A stretch of DNA of 64,000 nucleotides from CAVQJU01 sp963754955 (lineage in GTDB: Bacteria; Acidobacteriota; Vicinamibacteria; Vicinamibacterales; CAVVIG01). Under the pieces are notes generated by a model. It was not told the origin of the DNA, did not search any database, and was given only the letters and a program-made list of their open reading frames with translations. Below, piece after piece: positions 1-9,712 of the stretch (its first letter is position 1; every line of letters begins with the position of its first letter). The translations under genes were made by a program, and so were the position numbers. The stretch lies in NCBI GenBank assembly GCA_963754955.1, contig CAVWHY010000012.1, positions 1,364,001 to 1,428,000 on the forward strand, read 5' to 3'.

Positions 1-924
1 GTAGTCGAACTCGTCGTGCGGCGTGAACTGGAAATGCCACTTCAGTTTTCCGGTATCGGGATCGAGCGCCACGACCGAGTCGCTGTAAAGGTTGTCGCCG
101 CCACGCTTGTCGCCGTTGAAGTCGGGCCCCGGATTGCCCGTTCCCCAGTAAATGAGGTTCAGTTCCGGATCGTACGACCCCGTCACCCATACCGCCGCGC
201 CCCCGTGTTGCCATGAATCGGAGGCCCAGCTCTCGTGTCCTGCCTCGCCAGGCCCGGGAACCGTGTTGAAGCGCCACAGTTCCTTGCCGCTGGCCGGATC
301 GAAGGCCGCGATGAAGCCGCGGACGCCGAAGTCGCCGCCGGCGGGACCGACGATCAGCTTGTCCTTGACGATTTGCGGCGCGACGGTGAAAGCGTAGCCG
401 GCTTCGGGCCGCGCGCCGGCGACGGCGACGTTCCAGAGCGGCCGTCCGCTCTTCGCATCGACCGCGAGGAGATGACCGTCGATGGTGCCCATGAACAGAC
501 GCTCGCCCAGGATCGCGACACCGCGGTTCACGCGTCCGCAGCAGGGCCGCGCCTGCTGCGAGGGTTTGTAGCTGTAGGTCCAGAAGATGCGGCCCGTGGC
601 GCCGTCGATCGCGACGATGTCGTTGGGCGGCTGGACGGTGTAGAGCACGCCGTCCACGGCGAGCGGCGTCGCTTCGAATTTCTCGAGCGACTGGGCCTGG
701 AACACCCACTGCAATTCCAGGTTCTTCACGTTGGCCGGGGTGATTTGCGTGAGCGGCGAGTGACGCCGGCTGAACACGTCGCCCGAGTAGCTGAGCCAGT
801 TGTCGGGCTCCGCGGCGGCGCGCACGATGCGGTCGAAGGAGATCTGCGCACGCAGCGGCGCGTTCGCCGCGCAGATAACCAGCAGCACGATCGTGCACGA
901 AACGGTGAGCAGGCGTCGGGTCAT
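1..924 (-). CDS. PQQ-dependent alcohol dehydrogenase, N-terminal part
   Basis: Periplasmic quinoprotein of the methanol/ethanol dehydrogenase family, which oxidises alcohols or aldehydes and passes electrons to a cytochrome c. Reading leftward from ATG at 924, I see a signal peptide of about 25 residues ending at LRAQ, then DNWLSYSGD, and beta-propeller repeats with TPLAVDGVLYT and GATGRIFW. A vicinal cysteine pair in ARPCCGRVNRG is the disulfide that sits over PQQ in this family. GPGEAGHESW and TGNPGPDFNGD are also typical. The frame is open for about 307 residues and runs off the left edge at HDEFDY, so roughly the C-terminal half is missing. Its start overlaps the stop of the upstream cytochrome c gene (ATGA at 921-924), which supports an operon and the cytochrome as electron acceptor. 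The substrate cannot be told. Confidence 0.9.
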   Translation of the reverse strand, partial: MTRRLLTVSCTIVLLVICAANAPLRAQISFDRIVRAAAEPDNWLSYSGDVFSRRHSPLTQITPANVKNLELQWVFQAQSLEKFEATPLAVDGVLYTVQPPNDIVAIDGATGRIFWTYSYKPSQQARPCCGRVNRGVAILGERLFMGTIDGHLLAVDAKSGRPLWNVAVAGARPEAGYAFTVAPQIVKDKLIVGPAGGDFGVRGFIAAFDPASGKELWRFNTVPGPGEAGHESWASDSWQHGGAAVWVTGSYDPELNLIYWGTGNPGPDFNGDKRGGDNLYSDSVVALDPDTGKLKWHFQFTPHDEFDY

Positions 925-1688
925 CGCGGGCCTCGCAGGGTGGTCAGGTACGTGACGATGTCGGCGATTTCCTGTGTGTCGAGCGTTCCGCGCGAGGAGG
1001 GCATCGGCGATGTGTTGAGGACGGTGAACTCGCGCAGGCTGGCTCGATCGAACGCGCGCAGCTTCTCCGCGCTGTCGAGCATCTGCACCGAGAAGGTGCT
1101 CTGGTTGAGCAGGCGTCCCGTGACGACGGTTCCTGTCCTGGTGACCGCACGGGCGAAGCGGTAGTTGGCGTTCAGCGTTGCGCCCGGATCGAGAATCGAC
1201 TGCTCGAGCTCGAGCGGTCTCCGCAGCATGCCGATATCGGAGAGTGGTGGCGCCGTCCGGGAGGTCTCGGAGTGGCAGGTGGCGCACTTGCCTTTACCGT
1301 CGAACAGCGCCTTGCCGCGCGCGCTGTCGCCGGCGGTCACGCTGACGCCGTCGCCGGCTGCCGTGCCCCGGAGGTAGGCGACGATCATGCCCGCTTCGAG
1401 ATCCGTGTAATTGTTCGGCGGCATCGCCGTGCCGGGGATGCCCGAGATGACGATCTTCACCAGCTCTTCGTCAGTCGACGCGCGCTGGAAGCGGCCGCTC
1501 ATCAGCGCGACGCCGCGCACCATGTCGCCTCGCGCGCCGTGGCACGTAGCGCAGCTGCCCAGGTACAGGTGGGCGCCGTTTTCGATCTCGGAGCGGGTGT
1601 AGCCGTGTTGGGCAGCAAGAGAGCCGCCCAGCAACAGCGCGGCCAGGGCGGCGACAGCGGTACGGACGAACGGCCATCGGACGTTCAT
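921..1688 (-). CDS. Exported di-haem cytochrome c
   Basis: Periplasmic c-type cytochrome, probably the electron acceptor of the PQQ dehydrogenase that follows it with a 4-base overlap. After a signal peptide (hydrophobic AALAALLLGG), there are two CXXCH haem sites, CATCH near residue 46 and CATCH near residue 135. Each is followed by a plausible Met ligand (GTAMPP in the first domain, SPMPSS in the second) and a DIVTYL-type terminal helix. That makes two class I cytochrome c domains in about 255 residues. I chose ATG 1688 (MNVRW) over the in-frame start at 1706 because it gives a normal signal peptide. The haem count is seen directly; the partner role is inferred from the overlap. Confidence 0.88.
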   Translation of the reverse strand: MNVRWPFVRTAVAALAALLLGGSLAAQHGYTRSEIENGAHLYLGSCATCHGARGDMVRGVALMSGRFQRASTDEELVKIVISGIPGTAMPPNNYTDLEAGMIVAYLRGTAAGDGVSVTAGDSARGKALFDGKGKCATCHSETSRTAPPLSDIGMLRRPLELEQSILDPGATLNANYRFARAVTRTGTVVTGRLLNQSTFSVQMLDSAEKLRAFDRASLREFTVLNTSPMPSSRGTLDTQEIADIVTYLTTLRGPR

Positions 1689-1785
1689 TGGTCTGCGGCC
1701 TCCCACGGCTGCAGAGCTGGACGGGCACGAAGTCTAGCACCGTCGCTGCTCACGGTCGATGCCGGAAAAGTGATAGCGTCGTCGC

Positions 1786-2031
1786 ATGGCGAACGAAGAC
1801 TTGCAGGCGGAAATTGAACGGCTGCGCGCAGAGAACGAGCAGCTGAAAGGCCAGCGCGGACGAAGCGTCAGCCTCAAGGTGAGCGAGAAGGGCGGCGTGT
1901 CCGTGTACGGCCTCGGCCGTTTTCCTGTGACGCTCTACAAGGAGCAGTGGGCGAAACTGCTGGCGATGAGCGACGAGATCAAAGCCTTCATGAAGGAGCA
2001 CGACAAAGATCTGAAGACCAAAGGCGACTAG
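1786..2031 (+). CDS. Small coiled-coil protein of unknown function
   Basis: An 81-residue cytoplasmic protein with no signal peptide. Residues 4-24 form a short leucine-zipper-like coiled coil (LQAEIERLRAENEQLKGQ). A conserved-looking globular part follows with SEKGGVSVYGLGRFPVTLY and a charged C-terminus. I recall similar small proteins annotated only as hypothetical; I cannot assign a function. A TAGCGT box at 1774-1779 lies 6 bases before the ATG, suggesting a leaderless transcript. The stop overlaps by a few bases the end of the convergent WYL-like gene. Confidence 0.75.
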   Translation: MANEDLQAEIERLRAENEQLKGQRGRSVSLKVSEKGGVSVYGLGRFPVTLYKEQWAKLLAMSDEIKAFMKEHDKDLKTKGD

Positions 2032-2321
2032 AGCCGGCAGTGAATCGTCGGCATGAGCGCGTCCTGCGGCTCGTAACCAGGTCGCGGTGACGCGAAGCTT
2101 CGATCCGTGAGGGCCATCGCGCGCACCTCATCCAGCTTGAACGTCTTCCATCCGGTTACCTGTTCCGACCGGCTGAAGCCCGATACCTGATAGCCCCGCA
2201 GCAGCTCGCTGCCGTCTTTGCCGACGCCGTGCACGTGCGGCTCGATATCGCGCGTTCCCCCGTCGTAGTGGAACCGGATGACCTTCCGCTGCGCGATGGC
2301 CTGGCAGACGAGGACGTGCAC
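2028..2321 (-). CDS. Small WYL-domain-like protein
   Basis: About 97 residues. The body matches the WYL ligand-sensing fold found at the C-terminus of many bacterial regulators: IAQRKVIRFHYDGG, then IEPHVHGVGKDG, a LLRGYQVSG strand, and a WKTFKLDEVRAM helix. There is no DNA-binding helix-turn-helix, so it is a stand-alone WYL-type domain and not a full regulator. I placed the start at GTG 2321. A TATATT box with an upstream TG (an extended -10, 2328-2333 on the minus strand) lies 6 bases before it, so the message may be leaderless. The function and ligand are unknown. Confidence 0.65.
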   Translation of the reverse strand: MHVLVCQAIAQRKVIRFHYDGGTRDIEPHVHGVGKDGSELLRGYQVSGFSRSEQVTGWKTFKLDEVRAMALTDRSFASPRPGYEPQDALMPTIHCRL

Positions 2322-2378
2322 CCCTCCAATATACAGACGGACCCGGCGCCGGCGCACACCGGCGAGTAGAATCCACGC

Positions 2379-3394
2379 ATGACGATGACGACATTCACCG
2401 CCGCCGTCGCAATCGGCATCTCCGCGTCGGCCCTGCGCTCCGCTCGCTGCCGGGCAGCGTGGCGCCGCACCAGCCCCAGGGCGTGCGCGACGTCATGGTC
2501 ACTGCCATTCCGGCCGTCATTGCAGCCGGCGCGACATGGACCCTCGCGTGGCAGGGCACCGACAACGCCGACGGCATCGTGGGCACCGACGATGGCGGCC
2601 TGCTGTTCGCGCAGGAGCAGCCGAACCAGATCAGCAGGCTCGATCGCAGCGACCGCGCGTCGGTGTTCCTGCGCGACACGCACGGCGCGGGAGCGTTGTC
2701 GGTGGACGCCGGCGGCCGCATCTTCGCGGTCGAACGCACCTGCACGGATCCGGGACGAGGCGCGGCGGCCGGACCGTGCAACGAGCCGACGGTGGTCGGC
2801 ATTCTCGCGCCGGAGAGAAAGACGCTCGCTGACAACTTCGAGGGCAAGCCGCTCGGGCGTCTGAACGACCTGGTCGTCGACACGAAGGGTGGCGCGTACT
2901 TCACCGTCGGCGGCGCCTTCTACGCCAGCGCGACCGGCCGCGTGACGAGCCTCGGCGACAACATCCGCGCCAACGGCATCATCCTCAGCCGGGACGATCG
3001 CGTCCTGTACGTCACGAACGGGAACACCGTGCTGGCGTTCGACGTCCAGCCGGACGGCACGACCGGCAACAGGCGCGACTTCGCGAAGCTCGAGGCCGGC
3101 GGCGCGGGTGACGGTCTGGCGATCGATGCCGCGGGCCGCCTCTACGTGACGTCGGCTCCGGGCGTCCAGGTGTTCGACGAAGGCGGCAAGTACCTCGGCC
3201 TCATCCCGACGCCGCGCAGCGTGATCAGCGTGGCGTTTTCCGGCCCGGACAAGAAGACGCTTTACGTGGTGGGCAGCGGTGCGCTCGGGCCGGATGGCAG
3301 GGAATTCGTCACGCCGGAAGGCGTGCGGAACAACGCGAAGACGATCTACAGGATCCCGATGCTCGCCGAGGGTTTCAAGGGCCGCGCGAAGTAG
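2379..3394 (+). CDS. Exported SMP-30/gluconolactonase-like beta-propeller (frameshifted near N-terminus)
   Basis: Six-bladed propeller of the SMP-30/gluconolactonase/LRE family, usually sugar lactonases or related hydrolases. From about 2459 the frame shows blade repeats such as NADGIVGTDDGGLLFAQE, GRLNDLVVDTKGGAYFT, NIRANGIILSRDDRVLYV and GDGLAIDAAGRLYV, the usual metal-site-bearing turns of this fold. The obvious signal peptide (TFTAAVAIGIS) begins at ATG 2379 in another frame; one indel around 2410-2450 would join it to the mature part starting LPGSVAPHQ. A TAGAAT box at 2367-2372 sits 6 bases before that ATG. The substrate is unknown. Confidence 0.75.
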
Positions 3395-3400
3395 CGGCGG

Positions 3401-3704
3401 CTACTCCAGCGCGCGCAGACGACGTTCCACGAGATCGTTTGTTCGGATCTGCACGTCGATGAACTGGTCGAGCTTACGTTCGACGCGGGCCAGGCCGGCG
3501 TCCATCTTGGCCGAAGCGGGCGTCCATCCTGGCCCGGTCCAGTCTTCTGCTCGAGCCGTGCGAAGGCGAACTCGGTGTATCCCGCTGCTCGCGCAATGCA
3601 TCATCGACGGCCTGGAACCCCGCACTCATCGCCGAGGCCAGCTGGTCGACCTTGACCTCGACGACTTGGATGCGCTCTTCGAGTCTGTCGATACGGTCCG
3701 CCAT
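3401..3704 (-). CDS. Short coiled-coil protein (two frameshifts)
   Basis: About 100 residues once two single-base shifts near 3530-3600 are allowed for. The N-terminal half reads ADRIDRLEERIQVVEVKV and DQLASAMSAGFQAVDDAL; the C-terminal half, in another frame, reads ARVERKLDQFIDVQI and ends RRLRALE. Both halves are heptad-rich coiled coil without signal or membrane segment. Similar small coiled-coil proteins are common hypotheticals. No function can be given. Confidence 0.5.
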
Positions 3705-3864
3705 GACCTCGTCTCGCCGCGAGTCTACCATCGTCGAATGCGATGGTGCACGACGTGTGCCGAACGCTGGATGCGGTTTCATTGACGATCACACGAGGGC
3801 GACGCAGAAACGGCTATTGCCTCCGCGCCGCCCGTTGCATTTCCTGCCGAAGCCCGCGCTGCCG

Positions 3865-3909
3865 TGCCCGACCTGCCCGACCTGCCCGACCTGCCCGACC
3901 TGCCCGACC
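3865..3909. repeat. 9-bp tandem repeat, five copies
   Basis: Five perfect head-to-tail copies of TGCCCGACC lie directly after the stop codon of the DUF4139 gene (3911 on the minus strand). It is a simple microsatellite-like array in the space between two minus-strand genes. It would be translated in frame if the DUF4139 stop were read through. Confidence 0.95.
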
Positions 3910-3910
3910 T

Positions 3911-5425
3911 TTAGTAGTTCACGCGGACGCGGTACTTCAGCACCGCCGTTCCGTCCGCGACGACCGGCACCGCGAACTGCGCGCGCCCAGGCGTCGGTCT
4001 TCGTCCACTGGTGCGACGACTGCAGCATCCGCCACGTGCCGCCGATCGGCTCGTTCACCTCGACCGGCGACCGGCGCCGCCTTGTGGTTGCGGAGCGTGA
4101 TCTCGTACTCGACCTCGTAGACGTTGCTCGCGATCTTCTGGAAGTCGGTCTGCTTGCGCTCGCAGACGACGTCGAACGCGTTGCCGATCTTGAGGTTGAG
4201 CGTCTCGTCCTTCGGCGTGTGGTCGATGCGATCCTCGCCGACGAACTGCACGCCGCCCTTCGAGTCCGACTGATACACGCGCACGGTGCCGGCGGGCATC
4301 GGCATGCCGAGGCCCGGCTTCTCGTCGTTCTTGAACTGGTAGTAGACCTGCACGACGTCCTTGATCGGCGCGCCGGGATGCTGCGCGTTGCGGTAGTAGA
4401 ACGCCTGGCCGTCCACGACGTAGCGCTTCTGGACCGGGAACGCCGTCGCGCCGAGCATGCTGACCTGCTTGGTCTCGCTGTTGTTGACGGTCGTCTTCCG
4501 GCCGAGCGTGTAGAGGTGGTAGTCGGAGAACGCCTCCTGCGCCATCGCGGCGCGGCCGCCTTGGCCATGTCCATCCGCATCGCCTCGGCGGCCATGCGGC
4601 CGACGACCTGGCGCACGCGGTTGAGGTCGCCGGCGACGAGCTGCAGCGACGCGTTCCTGAACGACGTGCCGCTGCCGTTGACGACCGTGACCCAGCCGTC
4701 GATGTCGGCGGCCTTGTCGTCGCGCGCGACGGTCAGCACGTAGTCCGCGTTCCACGACAGCTTGCCGGCGAGATACGAGGCCTCGACGCGATGACGCGTG
4801 CCGCCGGTGTTGTTGAGCGTCCAGATCAGCGTCGGCCGCGAGTAGAGGTTGCCCGGCAGCTCGGGAAACCTGATGTGATCGGCGCTGCATGCCGGTGACG
4901 ATCTCGCCGCCGATCTGCCAGACCGGCGCGTTGTTGTAGCTGAGGAGGCGCGCCGTGACGTTCTTCCTCGCGCGTCGTCGTTGTCGGTCCGCCGCGTGCG
5001 CACGAGCGTGACGTCGCGGCCGACGTACTTGCGCAGCAGCTTGTCCGGCTCGAGCAGGTCGTACTCGTAGTTCTGCTCGAGCACGCTGACGCGCGACGGC
5101 TCGGTCAGCGACCGGAAGTGCACGGTCGCCGGATTGACCGTCGCGGCGATGTCCATGAAGTGCAGATCGGACGTGCCGCGCGCCGAGCTGCAGGTTGCGC
5201 ACGTCGCGAACCAGCGCGATGTCGGAGTTGTAGACGGTGACGGCCAGCTCGATCTGATCGTCGAGCGTCGTGGTGGCTGCGGCCTCCTGCGCCTGCGCGG
5301 CCGGCCGCGGCGCGCCAGCGGCTGGCGGGCGTGGCGGCGCGCTGGCCTTGTCCGGGAATGAACGTCCCGACGGCGAGCACGAAGGGTGCGACCCAGAACC
5401 TGGCGAGTATCGTCGTTGATGACAT
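3911..5425 (-). CDS. Exported DUF4139-domain protein (several frameshifts)
   Basis: A secreted protein of about 500 residues pieced together from three frames. The start at 5425 gives a signal peptide (ILARFWVAPFVLAVGTF). Next come a small strand-rich domain (ELAVTVYNSDIALVRDVR) and the DUF4139 body: SVLEQNYEYDLLEPDKLL, then PTLIWTLNNTGG, EASYLAGKLSWNADYV and YQFKNDEKPGLGMPMPAG. The end reads LKYRVRVNY and stop at 3911. Shifts lie near 5200, 4970, 4890, 4560, 4060 and 3970. DUF4139 proteins resemble the four-helix/beta 'mucoidy inhibitor A' family, but the role is unknown. With so many small indels I think the gene is intact in the organism. Confidence 0.7.
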
Positions 5426-5481
5426 GGAACGGCTCCTTTCCCTTTGAACGGAGCCGCCGGGATTTCTTGCAGCCAGCAGTA

Positions 5482-5521
5482 GTGCAGGCCCTCAGGCCTG
5501 CACACATCGGCAGGCCTGCAC
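5482..5521. repeat. Intergenic palindrome (GTGCAGGCC type)
   Basis: A perfect 9-bp inverted repeat, GTGCAGGCC and GGCCTGCAC, with a CTCA loop spans 5482-5503. A third arm, GCAGGCCTGCAC, follows at about 5510-5521. It lies between two minus-strand genes (anti-sigma end 5559, DUF4139 start 5425) and can fold into a strong hairpin without a T-tract. It looks like a dispersed palindromic repeat. Confidence 0.8.
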
Positions 5522-5558
5522 GACTTCTGTTCTACATGCGTTCGATACGTGAGGGCGT

Positions 5559-6663
5559 CTAGCGGGCCGACCAGGTGACGCCGGCGTCGGTCGTGACGAA
5601 CGTCCGGCCGTCGGCCGTCGAAACGGAGGCCGACGCGTCCGCCGGCGTCAACCGTGCGGACAGCCGACAGATCTGTGATCTCGGGAAACGGCACGCGCGC
5701 GCCACGTCTGGCCGTCCGTGGTGAGCAGCACGACGCCGTTCCGGCCGACCAGCCAGCACACGGTTGTCGACGGCGCGGCGCCCGGCGGTCAGCTCGGCGG
5801 CACGCCGACGCGGACGCGTTTCCCACGTCGATCCGCCGTTCGAGGAATGCTGCACGGCTGCCCCGAGAATCCGCCAGCGGACCGCGGGATCCGGTGAGAC
5901 GATCTCCGGCGCGGCCAGGACGTTGGCGGCGCGGCGGGCCGACGCGCGGAATCAGCACGCTGCTCGGCCGGCGCTGCGACGGAGCCGCCTGCTGGAGCCG
6001 CCGCGGCAGCTGCCGCGGGCGCCGCCGGTTGCCGGAAGGCGTCGACCTTCGCCCTCGGTGACGTCGCGGTCAGCCGCCGATTCTTTCGCCACGCTTCCGG
6101 CCGCAGCCTGCTGATTCAGCGTCTCCGAGCGCGCCGCTTTCCTGCGAACCTCGGCCGATTGCGGCGATTGCGCCGGCGCAGCCGACGCCGGTGGGCGCCG
6201 TGCGGCAGGCGGGGCCTGCTCTGGTTCGCGCCCGGCTGACGGAGGCGACACGCGAGGCGCGAAGGAGTTTGACGCCGGCGCATCCGAGATTGGCGCGCGG
6301 CTCGGCGACGGTCGCAGGCGCGCCAGGATTGCCGGGCACGGCGAACCACAGCGCCACGGCCGTCGCCGCGGCCGTGAGCGGGATGAACCAGGCCAGCCAC
6401 CGCCGCGACGAGCGGACGGGCTCCGCCTGCGGCACTGCCGAGCTGAGGCGCGCCAGCGTTCCGGCCATGCTCTGGCAGCGCGCGCAGTCCGCCACGTGCA
6501 ACTGCGCGGCTTCGAGCGCACTGCCGGTCAGGCCGCCGGCCGTCCAGGCTGCCAGCGTCTCGGCATCCAGACACGCGTCCGTCACGCCGCCGCGCTGCGG
6601 TGTCCCGAGCGATTGCCGAAGCAGCCGCTCGACCGTTTGATCGCGTTCGCCAGGACTGTCCAC
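5559..6663 (-). CDS. Anti-sigma factor with C-terminal YCF48/BNR-like domain (frameshifted)
   Basis: Membrane anti-sigma factor paired with the sigma gene just upstream. It starts at GTG 6663 behind a GAGGAG site, 9 bases after the sigma stop. The N-terminus holds a zf-HC2 zinc-binding motif (HVADCARC, H-x3-C-x2-C), then one membrane helix (WFIPLTAAATAVALWF). A Pro/Ala-rich linker leads to a C-terminal propeller-type segment seen across frames: SSNGGSTWETR, VVLLTTDGQTWRA, ITDLSAVRTVDAG and TFVTTDAGVTW, the YCF48/BNR signature. At least three indels (about 6300, 6000, 5700) break the frame. By family knowledge the cytoplasmic part binds the sigma factor; the extracellular propeller would be the sensor (inference). 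Confidence 0.72.
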
Positions 6664-6672
6664 GGCCTCTCC

Positions 6673-7591
6673 TCAACCAGAACGATCGGACGACGGATTT
6701 CTTGCGCGGCGTGGTCGCGGCGGCCGCATCCCCGAGCATCGAGGCGCAGATCCAGCGGGCCCGCGTCCTCCGCCACGCTCGCGAAGCACTCGCCGATTTC
6801 GGTGCGGCTCAGCCCTTCCGCCTTGAGTTGATGCTCGATGGCTGTCCGGAGCGCTCCGCGAGTCCGGGCGAGCTGACGCGACGAGGTGGCCTCGCTCTCG
6901 CCGAGCATCCGTCCCGTCTGCGCGAGCGTCAATTCCTGCGCATAGTAACAGGCCAGCCGGAGGCGGTCGCGCGCCTGAAGGCCGCGCCACGGCGTCGGTG
7001 AGCGCCCTGCGTATGAGTTGAACGTAGCGGTCCCGCTCGGGTTCCGACAGGCGGGTCGGCTGACCGCATGGCACCGGCCGACTCCTCCTCGGGCAGCGCG
7101 TCCAGGCGGCGGTGCCTGCGCAGGCGATCGACGTGCCGCTGCGCCAGCACCGCGCGCAGCCAGGTCGTCAGGCTGCTGCGTCCGTGGAAATAGCGAAACA
7201 GCGATTGACGCTCGCCGGCATGGTCGCCGATCCCGAACAGGTCCGCGTACAGCGAATCGGCGAGGTCGCGCGCACCGCCGCCCGGATCGAGCGCGTCGGC
7301 GGCGCGGTACAGCAGCGGCCGCTGCACGAGGACGAAGTGCTCCCACGCCGGTTCGTCTCCATGTGCGCACGCGCAGGCGAGCGCGAGATCTTCGAGATGA
7401 AGCGACGTCAGATATCGCTCGACCTCGCGCGCGGCGCTGTCTTTCCCCAACGCGCGCTCGGCGCTCGCCTCGAGCGCGCGGGCGAACCGATCCGCCGGCA
7501 CGCGCCATCGCCCGGCTCTGGCCTGACGGTAGAGCCGATCGACGAGGTTCGCGTCGATCCGCAACCGGTCAACCCCTTGCCGACTGGTCAT
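6673..7591 (-). CDS. RNA polymerase sigma factor, sigma-70 family (frameshifted)
   Basis: Alternative sigma factor of about 300 residues. Region 2 is visible as LADSLYADLFG, then FRYFHGRSSLTTWLRAVLAQRHVDR (region 2.3/2.4, shown here split around the WLRAVL core). Region 4 is seen in another frame: LRLACYYAQELTLAQTGRML, then ATSSRQLARTRGAL. The last residues (RNPSSDRSG) end at a TGA at 6673, just before the anti-sigma start. Indels near 7080, 6990 and 6750 split the reading frame. The start overlaps the stop of the pilin-like gene (ATGA at 7588-7591). The long N-terminal extension compared with ordinary ECF factors is shared by Acidobacteria-type sigma factors, as I recall. Regulation is presumably by the anti-sigma protein encoded next. 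Confidence 0.72.
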
Positions 7592-7945
7592 GGCTGCTCG
7601 GTGATCTGGCGGGTCTGATCCATCACGAGCGTCGGCCAGCCCTTTCTTGTCGGGATCGACCGGACGTGGCCGTCACGGTGAACGCCTGGCTGCCGTCGAC
7701 GGCGACGACGAAAGCGTAGCCGCGCCGATCGGCGCTGCCGGTCAGCAGGTTGTCCTGCCTCAGCTCGTCGAGCGTGCCGTACGTCGAATGCGCAACGAGG
7801 TACTGGCCCTCGGCCTGCGCGATCGCCAGCAGCTCGCTTCTGATGCCCACCGTGTCGATTTGCTGCTGCGGGGGCGCGCGCCGGCTGGCCGCAGCCCACG
7901 CTGCAAGACCAGACCCAGGAGGACGATCCCGGCACTTCTTGGCAT
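7588..7945 (-). CDS. Exported pilin-like C-terminal-domain protein
   Basis: About 118 residues. The start at ATG 7945 gives a short signal segment (SAGIVLLGLVLQ) and, after one indel near 7890, AWAAASRRAPPQQQIDT. The rest, IRSELLAIAQAEGQYLVAHS, TYGTLDELRQDNLL, RRGYAFVVAVDGSQAFTVTA and the end LVMDQTRQITEQP, is the pattern of type IV pilin-like C-terminal domains of Acidobacteria (GY...FTVTA...MDQTGQI). It lacks the classic GFTLIE pilin helix, so it is probably a secreted or anchored relative and not an assembled pilin. It overlaps the sigma factor start, so the three genes form one operon. Confidence 0.6.
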
Positions 7946-7993
7946 TGACGCTGTCTCGCACGAGAATACACCTTGTCGTATCATCCACCTCAT

Positions 7994-9711
7994 ATGAAGG
8001 ATGTCCGGAGCGCGGCGATCGCCGCCCTCGTGTGTGTCGTCGGCACGCAGGGGGCTTCGCGGGTTCTGGTTCGCGCCGCGGCCGACACGCGGGCGCTGAC
8101 AATCCTGCAGTCCGAGCTCCAGCGCAATTTTCAGACGCTGAAGCAGCAGCCCTCGCCCGCCTACTTCATCAGCTACACGCTGCACGACCAGCGGGCGACC
8201 CGCCTCGCGGCATCGTTCGGCGCCGTCGATCGCAACGACGAGTCGCGCAACCGCTTCGCGACCGTCGAGGTGCGCGTCGGCGACTACGATCTCGACAACA
8301 CGCATCCGATCCGCGGCGACTCGCGGGCCATGGGCCCGCGCGTCACCCGCGTCGCGCTGCCGGTCACCGACGACGAGCAGCCGATCCGCCTCGCGCTGTG
8401 GCGCGCAACCGATCGGACGTTCAAGCAGGCGAGCGAAGCGCTCACCCGCGTCAAGACCAACGTCGCCGCGAAGGTCAAGGAGGAAGATCCGGCGCCGGAC
8501 TTTTCGCGCGAAGATCCGCAGACCTACACCGGCGACACCGGCCAGCTACTCGCTCGACGCGAAAGCCTGGGAAGCGCGCCTCCGGCGGATCTCCGCGCCC
8601 TTCGCGGAAGATCCGCTCGTGTTCCGCAGCAACGTGTCGCTGTCGGTCGACTCCGACAACCGCTACTACACCAACAGCGAAGGCACGCAGATCGTCACCG
8701 GCGATGTCGCGTGCCGCCTGTTCATCCAGGCGGTCACGAAGGCCGACGACGGGATGGAGCTGCCGCTGTACCAGAGCTACTTCGCCAGCTCGCCGTCAGG
8801 GCTGCCGGACGAGAAGCAGCTGATCGCGGACGCCCGCAGCATGATGGACCTGCTCGCGCGCCTGCGCAAGGCGCCGCTCGTCGATCCGTTCTCGGGCCCG
8901 GCGATTCTCTCCGGCCGCGCGGCCGGCGTCTTCTTCCACGAGATCTTCGGCCACCGCGTCGAGGCCAACCGCCAGCGGAACGTCGACGATGGGCAGACGT
9001 TCGGCAGCAAGGTCGGGCAGCCGGTGCTGCCGGCGTTTCTGAGCGTCGTGTTCGATCCGACGCTGCGGAAGCTCGGCAACGTCGAGCTGATGGGCCACTA
9101 CCTGTACGACGACGAAGGCGTGCAAGGCGCGGCGGGTGACGGTGGTGGACAAGGGCATCCTGAAGACGTTCCTCGTCGACCGCGCGCCGCGTCAAAGGTT
9201 TCGCCCGTTCGAACGGCCACGGCCGGGCCGAGCCGGGTTACGTGCCGGTGTCGCGGCAGTCGAACCTCGTCGTCGAGTCGAGCAAGTCGGTGTCGACCGA
9301 GAAGCTGCTCGACATGCTCCGGGACGAAGCGCGGAAGCAGGGCAAGCCGTTCGGCCTGCTGTTCGACAACATCGAAGGCGGCTTCACCAACACGGGCCGC
9401 GGATCGGCCAACGCCTTCAACGTGCTGCCGAACATCGTGTTCAAGATCTACACCGACCCCTCGCGTCCGCCCGAGCTCGTGCGCGGCGTCGATCTGATCG
9501 GCACGCCGCTCTCGGCGTTCGCGAAGATCGTCGCGACCGGCGACAAGGTGGACGTCTTCAACGGCGTCTGCGGCGCGGAAAGCGGCGGCGTGCCGGTGTC
9601 GGCATCGTCGCCCGCCGCTGCTCGTCAGCGAGGTCGAGGTGCAGAAGAAGGCGCAGTCGCAGGAACCGCTGCCGATTCTGCCCGCGCCCCGGCACGGTGG
9701 AGAAGTCCTGA
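7994..9711 (+). CDS. Secreted TldD/PmbA-family metallopeptidase (frameshifted)
   Basis: TldD-like zinc peptidase of about 570 residues with a signal peptide (SAAIAALVCVVGTQGAS). The TldD N-domain reads LQSELQRNFQTLK and VEVRVGDYDLDNT. The active-site helix VFFHEIFGHRVEAN (HExxxH, coded near 8935-8960) and the C-domain (LLFDNIEGGFTNTGRGSANA, then FNVLPNIVFKIYTDPSRP) are both present. Cytoplasmic TldD works as a heterodimer with the motif-free TldE/PmbA, and the next gene looks like that partner. Indels near 8550, 9130, 9220, 9590 and 9690 break the frame; I read through to the TGA at 9709-9711. A TATCAT box at 7979-7984 lies 9 bases before the ATG. Secretion of TldD-type enzymes is unusual compared with the E. 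coli pair. Confidence 0.78.
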
Positions 9712-9712
9712 C

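Noticed and set aside
3865..3909. CRISPR or origin iterons
   Set aside because: Only five 9-bp copies, no spacers, no AT-rich stretch and no replication gene nearby.
3652..4743. Plus-strand frame of 363 residues over the DUF4139 gene
   Set aside because: Antisense reading of a frameshifted minus-strand gene; no recognisable motif.
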